This document shows positions 33,265-45,900 of a stretch of DNA of 64,000 nt, piece after piece. The notes below the pieces were generated by a model. It had not been told where the DNA came from. It saw only the letters and a list, made by a program, of their open reading frames with translations, and did not search any database. Numbering within the stretch: the stretch's first letter is position 1; each line of letters starts with the position of its first letter. The DNA comes from Rhizoclosmatium globosum (Eukaryota; Chytridiomycota; Chytridiomycetes; Chytridiales; Chytriomycetaceae), in NCBI GenBank assembly GCA_002104985.1, contig MCGO01000063.1, positions 186,001 through 250,000 of the forward strand, given 5' to 3'. The translations under genes and the position numbers were made by a program.

Positions 33265-35310
33265 ATGATTCTACTTGTCCTCCTCCTTCTCTCCCACCAA
33301 GTACTTCAAGTGTCAAGCCAAACAACGACATCGCATCCAAGTTGGTGTGGCAAGCACTACACATCCGATGCCCCACGTGAACCACCGCACTCGCCCTTTC
33401 CAACGTGGCTCGTGCCTTCGAATTCCTCCTTTTCCGTGTTTCAGCGTTTCTCGTTCGACACTTCCGCTTCGGTGGTGCCATCACTCATTCTTGAATTGAA
33501 CCGTTCGTTCAAGCTGGGCTCACTCGAAGTCTTGTTGAATCCTACTCTGTCCACGACCACCAATCAGTCTCAGTCTTGGTCTTTTCTTGTCGCAAATGTA
33601 TCTTTGGATGCATCTCGATTGCTCTCTTCGTTGGACTTGCCACTCAACTTGGAAATTCCACTGTCCTGGCCCACTGCTTTAACGCCAAGCTTTGACCCGT
33701 TTCCTCTCTCGGCTCGCTTTTATAACTCAGATTCATCTCACGTTGAACACGTTGACTTGGATGTATTTTGGTTCCCGGCTCCATCTCAAAGGTAAAAGCT
33801 TGGTTGTTCACTCCAGACAAGAAACCATGGATTGACTGACAATCAGTTTATTCTATAGCGCCAATATAGCTCCTTCGAATGGACCATCACTTGGCGTTGC
33901 TTCAATGGTCAAATTGGATCGCATTCGTGGTCTCAACCGACCTTCTCTAGTTGTAGAGACTTTGGACTCTGATTCACACCAATGGACGTGTCATTCTTCT
34001 TTCTATCCTTATGGGCAATACATTGACTCGCGGTATCTCATGGCTGATATTCCTGGGAATCTGCGAGACATCTCCAAAGAAGGTTTCTTATATTATTGTC
34101 AGTCAATCAGTTTCTAAACTCAAATTCTAGACCACACTCTCATCCATCCTGTCCCACCCTTTGAACTCTCTCAAAATCCATACAATCTCATCAACTCTGT
34201 GTTTGATGAAGCAGCATCCAAAAATCTCTTTATGCAATACGACATGCGCCACTCATTCACTGACCCTTCTTCCGTGACTGACCAAGTCCTTCGATTCCGC
34301 GAAAAGAAGTCGTTAGCTTTTTGGTATACCGCCGATGAACCCGACGGCACCTCCATCGATTGGAGACTTGTCCAAAACGCGTCCGGTTTGATTCCATCCA
34401 TTTTCGATACACTGAATCTCATCCCGAACAATCAGATATAATCAAACATCTTGATCCATACCACCCAACAACTCTAGTCCTCAACTGCAACACGCACGGT
34501 GTACAAACATACTCTCGATCCGTAGATATAGTCATGACGGATGTATACCCCATCAGCAACAACCTCACCTTCAGCAGCAGATGGAACACGCCCTGCACAA
34601 CCACATTTGGATGTTGCGGGTGCGATGCGTGTGTACACAATGGGCCGCGAGATGTTTTCGATAGGCTCAAGATGTATGACTCGTTGAAGTTGGGGAAAAG
34701 TGTGTGGATGGTTGTGCAAGGGTTTGGAGGGAGTGAGTATTGGGAACGGGTTCCTACACCTGAAGAAGTGCGTGCGATGGTGTATGCGGGGGTTGTAAGG
34801 GGTGCGAGTGGGATATTGTATTGGCTGAGGATTGTGTATGAGCTTGTGGATGTGATTGCGGAGGTTGGGAGAGAGCTGAAGGCGTTGAGTCCTGTTTTGA
34901 CGGGGTATGTTTGGTATGGGGATGTTGTTCTGGAAGGGGGTGGGTGGGTTGTTGGGAGTGTTTGGGCAAATGTCAAGTTGGGGGTTAGTGGGAATATCGA
35001 AGTGAAGGATTCTGTGAGCCGCAAAGAGTGGGCAGTTGATTATGATGTTGGATGGAAGCATATCGTGGCAGTGGTTGTGAACCTGAGCACGAGCGACACC
35101 ATAGCGTTTGAGGATGGGAAAGTGTGCTCGAAGGAGTTGAAGGGAACTGACGGAATTGCCTATGAGGTATTTCCATCACACAGGGGATTGACGAAACAAG
35201 GAACGGAGGAAGACAAGGAGGATGTCAACCAAGTTATTGTGAAGGACGGATGTTTCCACATTCACCATATGAAGCCTCTTGAGGTCATTATTTTAGAGAT
35301 TAAAGCGTGA
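33265..35310 (+). CDS. Secreted protein, putative glycoside-hydrolase-type TIM barrel
   Basis: Four exons (33265-33791, 33859-34097, 34131-34385, 34436-35310) join in frame to 631 aa. The N terminus is a signal peptide (MILLVLLLLSHQVLQVSS). An N-terminal beta-rich region with several N-x-S/T sites is followed by a part that reads like a retaining-hydrolase barrel: FLYYHTLIHPV, LFMQYDMRHSF, LAFWYTADEPDGTS (candidate acid Glu or Asp), DIIKHLDPYHPTTLVLNC, DIVMTDVYPI, MVVQGFGGSEYW and GASGILYWL. The last part looks like a C-terminal beta domain. The family could not be named. Intron 3 (34386-34435) was placed because it joins NAS to DIIKHLDPYHP and removes the stop at 34439. Probably acts outside the cell on polysaccharide, by inference. 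Confidence 0.7.
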
Positions 35311-35377
35311 CTGTACGTGTTGAAGTCATGTTGAAGTCCTCAATAGAAGTTCAACCCTAAAAAACCATTCTGGAAGG

Positions 35378-37342
35378 ATGATTCCACAAGCCCTTTGTTC
35401 CTTCCGCCGACTCCCCCGCCCACTTCTCCAACCAGTCCGAACAAGTCGCACCTTCTTTTCGACACCAAAACAACAAATTGACTGGGCCACTTTTGTGCAG
35501 CGAATGTTGGTTCTTCAGCGCGATGTTCAGGGCCCGCCTTCGCTGCAAAACCAGAACACAAACATTCAATCGCAGCAAGAAAAGAAGAACGAGGGCCACG
35601 GTCGAAGAGGAAGATACACAAGAGACAATGACGACGAGGAAGAAGAAGAAAGGAAAAAGAATGCTTCAAGTGCAGCGGATGTTCTGACAACTCTCTCACA
35701 GGTGCCTGGCTCTCTCTCTTCCTTTAACTTACTTTATGCTGAAACTCCTTCAATTAGCTGATTCTCGTGGCTTCCACTGGCGGTATTCTCTTTGCCTGTG
35801 TCTACCCTGAATATGCAAGTACAATCCTTGAAAACTACAAGGCGAAAATAACTGAACGAAGGCACCAAAGTATGCTCGAATTCATGAGAACTGATCGAGA
35901 ATATGTTTTGGGAGATATGAAGTCCTTCTTTTCAACTTCGAAAAAGAAAGGGAAAGGTGCGACACAGTCTCTTATGTTTGCGGATCAAGTAAGATTATCG
36001 CTTTTATCCAATCGTTGTACGATGTTGAAATTAAAAAAATAAGTCCCTTCCCTAAACTTTAGGTGTATCACGAAGATATTGCCGAGGATGCAAGAAAAAT
36101 GCTCTTCCAACCACCAATTCTGCGATTCGGTATTCTAACAGGTCCTTCTGGATCCGGCAAGTCTCGTCTCATTCGAACTCTCGCTCATGAACAGCCTTAC
36201 TACGCGTTTCTCTCCTTTGGCCTCACATCGTCTGCGAAATCCATTGTCGATGAACTCGGTGAAGAAATAGGGTACGATTTCGATGATTGGACGGAACGCA
36301 TGCTTCAAGGTGTCCTCTTCAAGACGGGTCTGACTGTCTTTTCAAGTAATCTGGATAAATTGAGTTTTCTAATGGATGAATTTGAGGAAGCATGCTGGAA
36401 TCTCAAGTTTGGAGAGAAATCTGGAAAAGAGGCGAAACGGCCTTTACTGGTTGTTGATGATTTGGATTCACTTGATTTGGATAACGAAGAAATTGGAAAG
36501 TGTGTGCGAATGCTGTTTAATGCAGCCAACAAGTGGGGTATGATTCCTTTGTTTCAGGCCCATTTTTTTCTAACCTCGCACTATTTCCATGTTTTAATGC
36601 AGCTCGCGAAGACACGGCTTTGGTCGTTTTCACATGCTCTGATATCATTCTGGACACACTCGTCACAAAAGGAATCGTGAGAGCGGACATCATGACGACA
36701 GCTCAAGTCTACAAAGTCGGTGACTTGACTGACGATGCCGCTACTAAATTCATGCAAGATCGACTTGGCGTCACTGAAACTCTCGAAGACCCTACCCCCA
36801 ACACCCAAACCATCGAAGACATACACCAAATCAAAGCAGTCATGGGAACCAAAATCTTTGATCTCCTCCGTGTCGCTGAAGAACTTACAAAAAAGGACGG
36901 AGCAGGCGAAGTGATACATACAAGTGTAGAAGCGGTTTTAGATCGAGAGTTACGCGCTGCAGAAGACGCGATTGTGCATTCTCTTTCAGAAGTCTCGGAG
37001 ATTGTGGGTCCAAAGCATATGGCCTCTGTCTTGAAATACCTGGATCGGTTGTCGCTGACAAACAGTAAAGCTGAGGAATGGAGGCAGAGTCACCAGCTTC
37101 GAGAGAATGGATGGAATTTCTCGGACGTGGAAGGTACTGGTGGGAGAGTGTGGGAAGAGGCGAGGAATAGTGGATTGGAGGAGGCGTGGAGGCATTTGCG
37201 AGAAAGTGAGGTGTTGAGTAGTGAAGGGCTTTTTAGCTCGGATTTGTATCGAAATGGATACAGGAGATATCGGAAACTCCCTCAACTGTTGTTCAAACAT
37301 GGTGATAGATCCCGCTCCAAATCTTGGTTTTCATGGTTTTGA
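35378..37342 (+). CDS. Mitochondrial P-loop ATPase (AAA/STAND type)
   Basis: Four exons (35378-35701, 35758-35988, 36063-36537, 36603-37342) join in frame to 589 aa. MIPQALCSFRRLPRPLLQPV with SRTFFS is a typical mitochondrial presequence. A charged linker (DNDDEEEEERKK), then a hydrophobic segment (LILVASTGGILFACVY) follow. The nucleotide-binding domain has Walker A GPSGSGKSRL (about residue 203 on), Walker B LLVVDDLDSLD and a sensor-like strand ALVVFTCSD. The C-terminal helical part has no recognised motif and ends in a basic tail. The layout (presequence, TM, ATPase) suggests an inner-membrane or matrix ATPase. It recalls YME2/RNA12-like or archaeal-type ATPases, but none matches well enough to name. 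It starts 67 bp after the upstream gene. Confidence 0.7.
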
Positions 37343-37452
37343 AAAACAAACGATGGCGTTCCTTGCACGATTTTGATAAAATTAAAAACTCTAAATCGTT
37401 TTTCGATTATTCATATATTGGTAATAACGGATTTTCAAGATTTCCCAACAGA

Positions 37453-40400
37453 ATGCTTCCATGTTACTTCTTCCTCCTCCTATCCCTCACAACCGCCTTC
37501 GGAGCGAACTTGAACAAATCCCTACTTGCCGAACATGTCAAGTATCAGTTTGGAGGCAGTCTCATCGAAGCATATCAGAATCAAATCAAACTAGCAGCTC
37601 TCGCATCTCGAGGACCATTAGAACAAGACTTGCTTGATCCCGATTATCATCAAGTTAAATGCGATTTACCACTGATAAGAAACTGGGATACTTTTCACTT
37701 CTATACGGTACGGTTCTACTGGAAAACGTCCTTGATAGTAATTTATCGTGTAGAATGACACACTGGTTGTTGAAATCAACAACTGGGAAACGTCTATTAT
37801 AACTGGTTCCATGATTCAACAGGTTTTATCGAATGCGATGGACCAGCCCGTAAAATTAAGGCTGTATTCGGGAGGAAACTCAACAGGTGAAAGACTGAGG
37901 CAGGGAATCGTCCATGTTGCCTCAGAGCTATGGCCATCCGATGCACTTTGGTTCGATCAATATCTTCTCAAGGAGCAATCAGTACTAAATCTGGGCTTTG
38001 TTGGGTACTTGGGTCAGATGGGAATATATGCACTCAACTTCAACCACAGTCGGCCAGACTACTACACATACTTTGACAATAATATCATCCAAACAAAATT
38101 TCAAAAGGGAAAACTTAAAGTCCCTCAAAACTGTTGGAATGATTTGGGTTGTATGTACAACACTAGCAGATGGACTCCTGCAAATGATTACAACTATATG
38201 CAAATTCTGAAAAATGGAAACGACTCGCATCCTTACGTGTTTGAGAGTATGATTAATGGACTCGGGTTCAATGCCACTATTTTCTACACCGACCAATATG
38301 CAGTCCCTCAACAAGCTACTTACTATCTCAATGATAATTACTACAACCTCCTCCTGAAACTCTTTGTCGACGACGATTTATCAAAATCGATTCTGTATTA
38401 TGATTGGTCGCCGAGTCTGTTGTCATTCCAGGAAAACACGGAGAGAATTAGTTTCCCACAGGACGTGACTGGCGCTTGGGGTGACTGGTTGGAATTACGA
38501 AACAAATTCATACAACAAGGAGGAGATCCGCATGAATGGTTCGCACGAAGTGACATGACATCGTTGAAGATTGATGCACCACAAGAAGCCTTATTTACAG
38601 GTGCTACCGCTTTGATAAACGAACAATTTCCTTATGCGACAAAATTATTGCAATCATTCTATATATCTCAACACAATCTGAACGATATCCTGATAGACTG
38701 GTTCAGCAACTCACAAAATAATTATACACTGCAAATGGCAACATGTAACTGGCTCAAACAAAATCCGGCAACATGGTCATCATGGATCCCCTTTGCACCG
38801 GAACGAGAGTCGTCCTGTCCTGTCGGGTTTGGACTGGTCGACAACGGTGAAACCTTATTATGCCAAAAATGCCCACAGTTTTTTTACAACTGGAACAAAG
38901 CCAACAACGGCTCCTGTCAGATTTGCCCCGAAAACGCATTTTGTCCAGGTGGATCGAGTATTCAAGTCAAGAAAGGGTATTGGATGTTGGATCTTGGAAT
39001 GAATGGAACCAAATATCCTAAAATAGATGCGTGTCCGTTTAGAACGCTTTGTTGCAACGAGCCTGATAGTTTTACTGGAAGTTGTCCCGTTGATGGAATT
39101 TGTAGTGATGGGTTTACGGGTCCGTATTGTACTCAATGTAAAGAAACTGGATCGTACTTGTGGAACAAAGGTTGTCGGAGTTGTGATAAACCGAGCACTG
39201 ATGTTTACTTGATATTCATTATGCCCTTTTTCGCCGTACTTGGATTCTTGTTTCTACGTAAGATTGATTGATTTCCCTGTGTCGTATACTTACCAATACC
39301 TTGATAGCCAATGAAGAGGCTCAAAACTTTGAGCTGCTGTTTTTCTACCTGCAAGTCGTATTAGTAATATTTGGGGCGAATCTGTTGGACTATGTGGGAA
39401 AAGACCTCGAAGGATTCCTCGCAGCCGGTTCACTTGACATGGATGGTTTCGTCCAAGATTGTGTCGCGCCACTGAAAGGCTCGAATAAGTTGCTTTTCCA
39501 CTTTGTACTCCCTTTCATGATGTATTTTTACGTCGGCTCTCTATACGCTGGATTGAGAGTACTTCGATTACTCCCCCTTGCACCTGATTGGAAAGGTTGG
39601 CTTGCATCATCAGACCGAGACTATCGAATCTTTTCAGCATCTCAAAACGTCATCAAATTTACAATAATGCCAATGATTGAGATAGCAAACAAGATTTTGC
39701 TGTGTAAAACGTTTTTGGGACAGAATGTCATGTATTATGAACCCACGGAAATTTGTTTTCAAGGAAATCACATCTTCGCGTCAGTTATTGCTATACTCGT
39801 ATTAATTATTTTGCTCGGAATCTTGCCATTGGTTCAGGGAGTCATTTTGTATAATCTGTACCGAAGGGGAGAGCTTGTGTATGATCATTCGCAGCTCCTC
39901 ACTCTCGACCAGAAGATGAAGCACACTCTATACGAAGCTTTCAAAGAAGAGTACTTTTATATGGAGCCGCTGTTGATCTTGGAGAAGGGGCTGATCGTTA
40001 TCATCGCCTTTCTCAGTAAACGAACATCGAGTAAGCATTACTTTCTCTTAAATCAAGAAGTTAATCTTTAGCAAATTTTTTAGTTCAAGCTCAGGGAATG
40101 ATATTTGTCGTAATGTTTTCCATCTTGTGGTAAAACTACTTATCACTTTCTTTCCATCACTAAAACCTTTTTCAAACACTTCAGTTTCATTCGAATATAC
40201 ATTCAACCGTTTTCAAGTCCTTTGGAAGCCTTCTTAAACCGTGAAATCTGTCTCGCATGGATAATTGTGTTGGCAATCAAATTTGGTCAAACAAATGTTC
40301 AAAACGTGACAGCTATTGTCGCAACTGTCATTTTTTACCCCTACGTGACGCATGTGCTGCGCCTTGTGTGGAAGTATATGACTCTGCATCAAATGAAATC

Positions 40401-40698
40401 ACACGGATCAGATGACAACGTGTCTGTGCACTCCAACAATTCAAATCTCTCTAATCACTCGAATCACTCAATTGGAAAACGTAAAAATTCCATAGAAAAC
40501 CGCATTGCCATGAGCCATGTCAGAAAGGGTGCCAGTGTTAGTCCAAGTTTACCTACAAGTCGCAGACCCAGTTTGAAGCCTGATAGCGAGGAATTCACGG
40601 ACAGCAAGGAGCGGAAGGACGATGGAAAGCTTTCTGTGGCAAAAGATCAATCTGTAGTTATTAATGTGGCCGACATAAAAAAGACGTCAAAATCGTAG
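37453..40698 (+). CDS. OpuAC-type binding domain fused to Cys-rich and multi-TM region (receptor-like)
   Basis: Five exons (37453-37707, 37754-39257, 39308-40030, 40084-40129, 40185-40698) join in frame to 1,013 aa. A signal peptide (MLPCYFFLLLSLTTAFG) leads into about 400 residues resembling OpuAC/ProX substrate-binding proteins for quaternary ammonium compounds: INNWETSIITGSMIQQVL, ASELWPSD, YYDWSPSLLSF, and a C-terminal TKLLQSFYISQHNLNDIL...CNWLKQNPATWSSWI. A Cys-rich stretch follows (CPENAFCPGGS, KKGYWMLD, GFTGPYCTQC, CRSCDKP). Seven or eight TM segments then start at VYLIFIMPFFAVLGFLFL, and a Ser-rich cytosolic tail ends the protein. The order (binding protein, Cys-rich, TM bundle) is that of class C GPCRs, but the binding module differs and GPCR membership is not shown. 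A transporter- or channel-like TM bundle is also possible. Confidence 0.8.
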
Positions 40699-40753
40699 TT
40701 GCGCCATCCTTTATATAATAAATAAATAACTGAAAAAGAGCGGTCGATAAGAA

Positions 40754-42824
40754 TCAAAAGTCTCCCTCATTCGCATCATCTCCCATCTCCTCTTCCTCCA
40801 TCACACTCCCTCCTTCTCCTTCCTCCCCATTCCGATCCACATCAATCAACTTTTCAACCCTTCCAAACCCACCAACCGCGCCTTCATACTCCGGCGCCAT
40901 CTTCAAGGCGATATTATAATGCTCCATCGCGACTTCATATTCCTTCATGACGGCATACACGTCTCCGAGGCGCGTATGAATTACGTGGTTGTTTATATGG
41001 AGGAGACTCTTTGTGAGGAATTGGGCTGCTGCTTTATGGTTCTGTTCGGAGGAGTAGGAGGATGCGAGGGCAAAGATTGCTTCGGTGCATCTTGGGTCTA
41101 GGGTGAGTGCTTTTTGGAATGCGAGGCGTGCCTGATTCCGGTGGTTATTTTTGGTGATGTAACGTGACGGATGATACGTACCTGAGGCTGTCGGCCTGGG
41201 ATATGACTTAGGACAACACCCACAAGGACAATAGCACGCGCATTCTCTTTCATTCGCTGCATTGCTTCTTTTGCTGTTGCTAGCGCTTCGGCTGTCCGTT
41301 TGGACGCGATATATGATTCCATCAATCCACGATAACTTTCGTAACTTGGTGATAGTGTGTGGGCCTGACGGAATGATGATACAGCTTCATGCGACTTTGC
41401 GAGAGATAAGTATAGAGTGCCTAGTGAGAATGAGTATCAAATTGAAAAGAATTTCCCCCTCAAGAATTAAATTAGAAATTTACCTTTCAATAAGTATCCC
41501 TCTACGTGTCCTGAATCCAGCGACAGACTCTTGTCAACTAAATGCATGGCTCTATCCCAATCTTGCTTTGACTCACAATACCGAGCCATTGCCACCCAAG
41601 GTTCTGGAGCGTGTGGAGCGATAGAAAGGAGAGTTGTGGCGAAAATGTTGAGTTCTAACGGAGGTGCGTCGCGTTGCAAGATACGGGCGTACAAATCCAT
41701 GCCTTTAATGAAATACGGATCTCTTTGTCGAATCTAAGCAACCATTAATTAATTGGAAACTAAGAAATAAAGAAAGAGGAATCTACCAATTGGAATAGAG
41801 TCTTGGCTTCGGCGTAGTCTCCTTCTTTGACATGGTATGTTGCAAGTTGAAGCATAGTTTCTATATTTGTTGAGCTCCCCAAGAGTCGTTTTACCTCTGT
41901 AGTTTTGTTGTCAGTCATTCTTTGTTTACAGCCTCTTATTTCCTAATTTACATCATGAGCTCCGCTCGTAGACTCGCTACGCATGTCGCTTCGCAAAACA
42001 TCGCTCTCGAGTGTTCATAGAAGCTCGCCTTGGCTCGCTCTCCCTCCTACTTCCGTTTCGTTTCACTCCTTCCTTCTCTCCATCAGATTCACTCGTTCCT
42101 TGTTGAATCTGAGCTCACTTCATATAAATAATGCTTACCCTCAAAATCCCAATTTTGAACAGATTGAATAGCATTGAGAGTGAGCGAAAGCTCCTTCAAA
42201 TAAATCGAATTCAAGTCGGGACAAGAATTCCGATGAATCAAAAAGTCCAATACTTGAGAAGGAGCAATGTTGCACTTTGACACGAGTAATTTTGCCTCAT
42301 GAATAGAGTACGGTTCTAGCCTTTTTTTGTCGAAAGTGTTATTTGGGATTGATGGATGTGTAGGGTTTCAACACATACACAAGCACTTCCCACAGAGCAT
42401 TCTGGGCATCCTTCAGTTTCCCGAGTTTTAACGAGGCAGTGACCATCAGGCGCAGCAGAGAAAGCGGTTTTCTGGCACACATTTTAGCGCGTTTCAATGC
42501 GTCGTCGAGTTCGACGTCTTCAAACGACATTGAATTTGCGAGTTCGAGAGCCGCCACGAGTCGCAGTTCGGCGACTTTTGCATCGATTTGTTTTGTTCGT
42601 TTTAAAAGTGAAAGTGCCGCGGAAAAGTCGCGGGTTTGGACAAGCGCCGCGGCGAGGACGACTTCGACTTGGGATTCGACGTCGGATTCGCATTCGACTT
42701 GGACTGCTGCGGCTGCGGCTGAGCGTGCCAAGGACAGGGCGCTGAGGGCATTGCCGGATGCGAGGAGTCGCTGTGCGTGCTCAAGGAGGGTGGTGCTGTC
42801 ACTGGTTGCTGGATTGTCTTTCAT
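40754..42824 (-). CDS. APC7: Anaphase-promoting complex subunit 7-like TPR protein
   Basis: Six exons: about 42381-42824, 42139-42295, 41787-41896, 41484-41733, 41182-41420 and 40754-41131. The 3' end of the first exon is the least sure. It encodes a protein of about 525 aa built of tetratricopeptide repeats: GDYAEAKTLFQLIRQRDPYF, QDWDRAMHLVDKSLSLDSGH, KSHEAVSSFRQAHTLSPSY, ARLAFQKALTLDPRCTEAIF and KEYEVAMEHYNIALKMAPEY. Repeat order, the repeat-poor N-terminal third and the acidic C terminus agree with APC7, a scaffold TPR subunit of the cell-cycle ubiquitin ligase APC/C. CDC27 or CDC23 are possible but fit less well. Intron 2 (41897-42138) contains loose CTCGC-rich repeats. Confidence 0.78.
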
Positions 42825-42942
42825 TTGAATTCAGCTTGATAAATAATTTCTTGGAAAGTACTAATAAAACTAACGACTTCGATGGAATTTCATCGGGTTG
42901 GAGGAGAAATTAAACTCAGTATTAAAATTCCAAAAAGTACAT

Positions 42943-45900
42943 TCATTTCATAACATCACCAAAAACTCGCTGTACTTTCATACTGCTTCGCAACAGTGTC
43001 AAACTAGCCGCCTGTTTTGCAGGGCTCATACTTCTACCACTCCCACTCCCTTCACCAATTCGATTGCTTTCTTGTCGTGATCTAGGCTCAGTACTTGGCT
43101 TTCTTCCTCTCACAGTGTATTCTTCAAGATCGTCTGTCTTGGATTCAACTCCATAATCACTCTCATACGTGCTATCATGCTGATAGTGCTTGCGCGAGAG
43201 TCCCAACATTTGACTTTGATGGGTTCCATAGTTGTGTGGTGTTGCTGAGCGGTGGCGAGGCCCTTTTGGTGATTTTGGAGGTTTGACGGATCCAACCTTT
43301 GATTTCACTCGAACGGGCGTGTCTGTAGCAGTACTGGAGATAATTTCCCGAAGAATCGAAATTTGGTCTCCCTGTCTCAAAGTGTTAAATGCGAAAAGAC
43401 CCCTTCGAGAAAAAATATACCTTTGATTCCATGGTTTGAATCACCTCCTTCAACTCCTTGCCAATCTCATGCAACCGAGCCCGGTCAGCTTTGACGCTAT
43501 GATTTCTTTTCGTTTTTGCAATGTCTTCTGATACTGAGTCATAGTACTGAACAAGACTCTGATAATGCCTGTTACGATTGTAAATCAGCCAACTCCACAA
43601 ACATAAGAAAAATTCTCGCAAACTTACAGCTTAAGTCGATTAAAGTCGTTCTGCAGAGTTCCCAACACAGACTTCAACTTGTCTGTTTCCGCTAGTCCCG
43701 ACCCAACTTCTGCAATCTTGCGATGATGGTGCGCATGGTCTTCATTATCAAAATTTCGTGAAGATCCAGATCTGGAATGACTCGGAGACCGTGAGCGTGC
43801 TGAATCTAATTTCAAGAAACCTTCAATCCCTCAATTCGGCTTTCCCCCCTTAACCACATACCTGCAGCCTTCTTTCTTCGCTGAGTACACACAGAGCATA
43901 ATGCTGGATTATGTGCCTTCAACAAAGCGTATACAGTTTGAAGGTTCGCGGTCACAGAGTGCGATTTGTTCGTACTTGTGCCAACAATGAAGGGCATATC
44001 CCGCGCATACTCTCTTTCAGCGCTTTTAGGTCTGTTTCTTGAAAGCGAACGGTTGTGCGACGGTGATTTCGCTGGATGTGTGGTATTTTGATGGGGTAAT
44101 GGAATTGGTGGTCGTGATGGATCAATTCGTTTCCAGTGTGGATCCTTTGGATCAAATTATAAGATCCAGAAACACATCAAATGAAAATCAAATACCTGCA
44201 CAAACTGCGCCGACTCGTTAACTCCTGAGGGAGCATTGTTTCTTGTTGTAGTAGGAACAGCACTCCCCTTCCTCTCCTTACCGGAAGTCAACTTCCTCAC
44301 CCCAATAGTTCCTTCCACTGGTGGTCGAGCTGTAGCAACGACTCGCATGTGCCCATCCTTGCCTCTTTTTCGCACAAACTCAATTTCGCTGAGGAGACCT
44401 TGGATGTCTTCTTTTTCGAGAAAGCTCTCTTCAGTACTTGATGAGGCCTGCTGCTCAACATATTGCGGTGGAGTATGACGTCGAGGAGAAGGTGTCCGAG
44501 CGCGAGTGGTTCGTGGTGAAGGAGAATGGGGTCGTTGCGTGGGTATTCGAGTTGACTCTGAATCTTCCATATCACCTTCTTCTCCTGTATCTTCGCCGTT
44601 GTTACCTTGCTTCGGATAAAGCCACTGTGGCTGCTTTTCAGGTGATACTGGACGTGGTGATTTTGATCTGACTCGAATAGGAGATCGGTTGTTACTGCGG
44701 GATATAGCTGACAGCTTTGATTCACCAAGTCTTATTTCATCCTTCAATAGATTCAGTTCGAGAATGGCTTCATCACGTTCTGCCGCGGTGAGATGCTGTA
44801 AATCTCGGAATCGATCCAACTGTCGTTCAAGAATAAACGCTTTTCGCTTTGTTGACTGTAACTCGGCTTCGAGTGCTTTGTTTGGAGATTAATACAAATG
44901 CATATTGATATGTTTACAAACCAATCTTTCGCGAGAAATCAAACTCATCTACTTCATGATTTTCATAATGCACACGGCTAGTGCTGGCAGAAGTCGGCGA
45001 AGCCTGCTGAGGTAGAGAGGCTGCAGGGATGGAAGGTGTCTCTCTCACAGAACTATTGAACGTACTATTCACTCTACTCCGTTCATGCTGCAATAGCTGT
45101 CTCGTTGTAACCAAGTCACTCTCCAAGTTTTGAATAACAGATTTCGCATTTTCTTTCTCGCCTTCTAATTTCGAAACTTTTTCTTGGAGAGTTCGAAGAG
45201 CATTCACAACAGCTACACATAACTTCATCAACAAATAACTTTACACAGATGATGAAATTACCTCGACTTCCTTCATCCACAGGCAAATGTGCAACAGGCC
45301 GCCTTTGAATTCCATCCTCAACTTTATCAACCACGCTCGGAATAATAGCAGGGCCCTGATCATGCAGATTCATCATACTCGCTTTTCCTTGAGGGTTGGC
45401 CAAATTTGCCAAATTTGGTGTCAAATGAGCTGAATGAAGACTGTTGAAGGAATTCTGCCGAGAAACAGACGAGTTAACTCCTAACTGTTCAATCGATATT
45501 TTAGATGGCTTTAAATCATTTGATGATGTTCGTATTGATGGAGGAAGTGGAGGCTTCTCAAACACGGGAGGATTCTTCACTTCATCCACAATATCCTGAT
45601 AATTCTTAGCACTATCTGATAAAATATTCTCAGATCGAATCGGGGACGGCTCAGCAAAGTGTTCTGGCTCGCTCTGGTCGTGAATTCCAAAAGCCTCTCT
45701 CAGTGGGCTTGAACTTCTCAGTCTACCAGATCCAACTGGGCTCTTAGACCGAGTGATTCCTGAGGCAGGTAGCACAGGTTGCATCTTATTCGTGTCGATA
45801 TCTGCTTGTTTTGTAATCTGCACATTCATACTATGAGCCCGTTGTTCTTCCAGAGCCCCAAACTGTTCCCGAATCGACTCTCTCCTTTCAAAATGCCAAG

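Noticed and set aside
34419..35061. Minus-strand frames of about 200 codons
   Set aside because: Antisense shadows of the last exon of the secreted barrel-like protein; low-complexity peptides.
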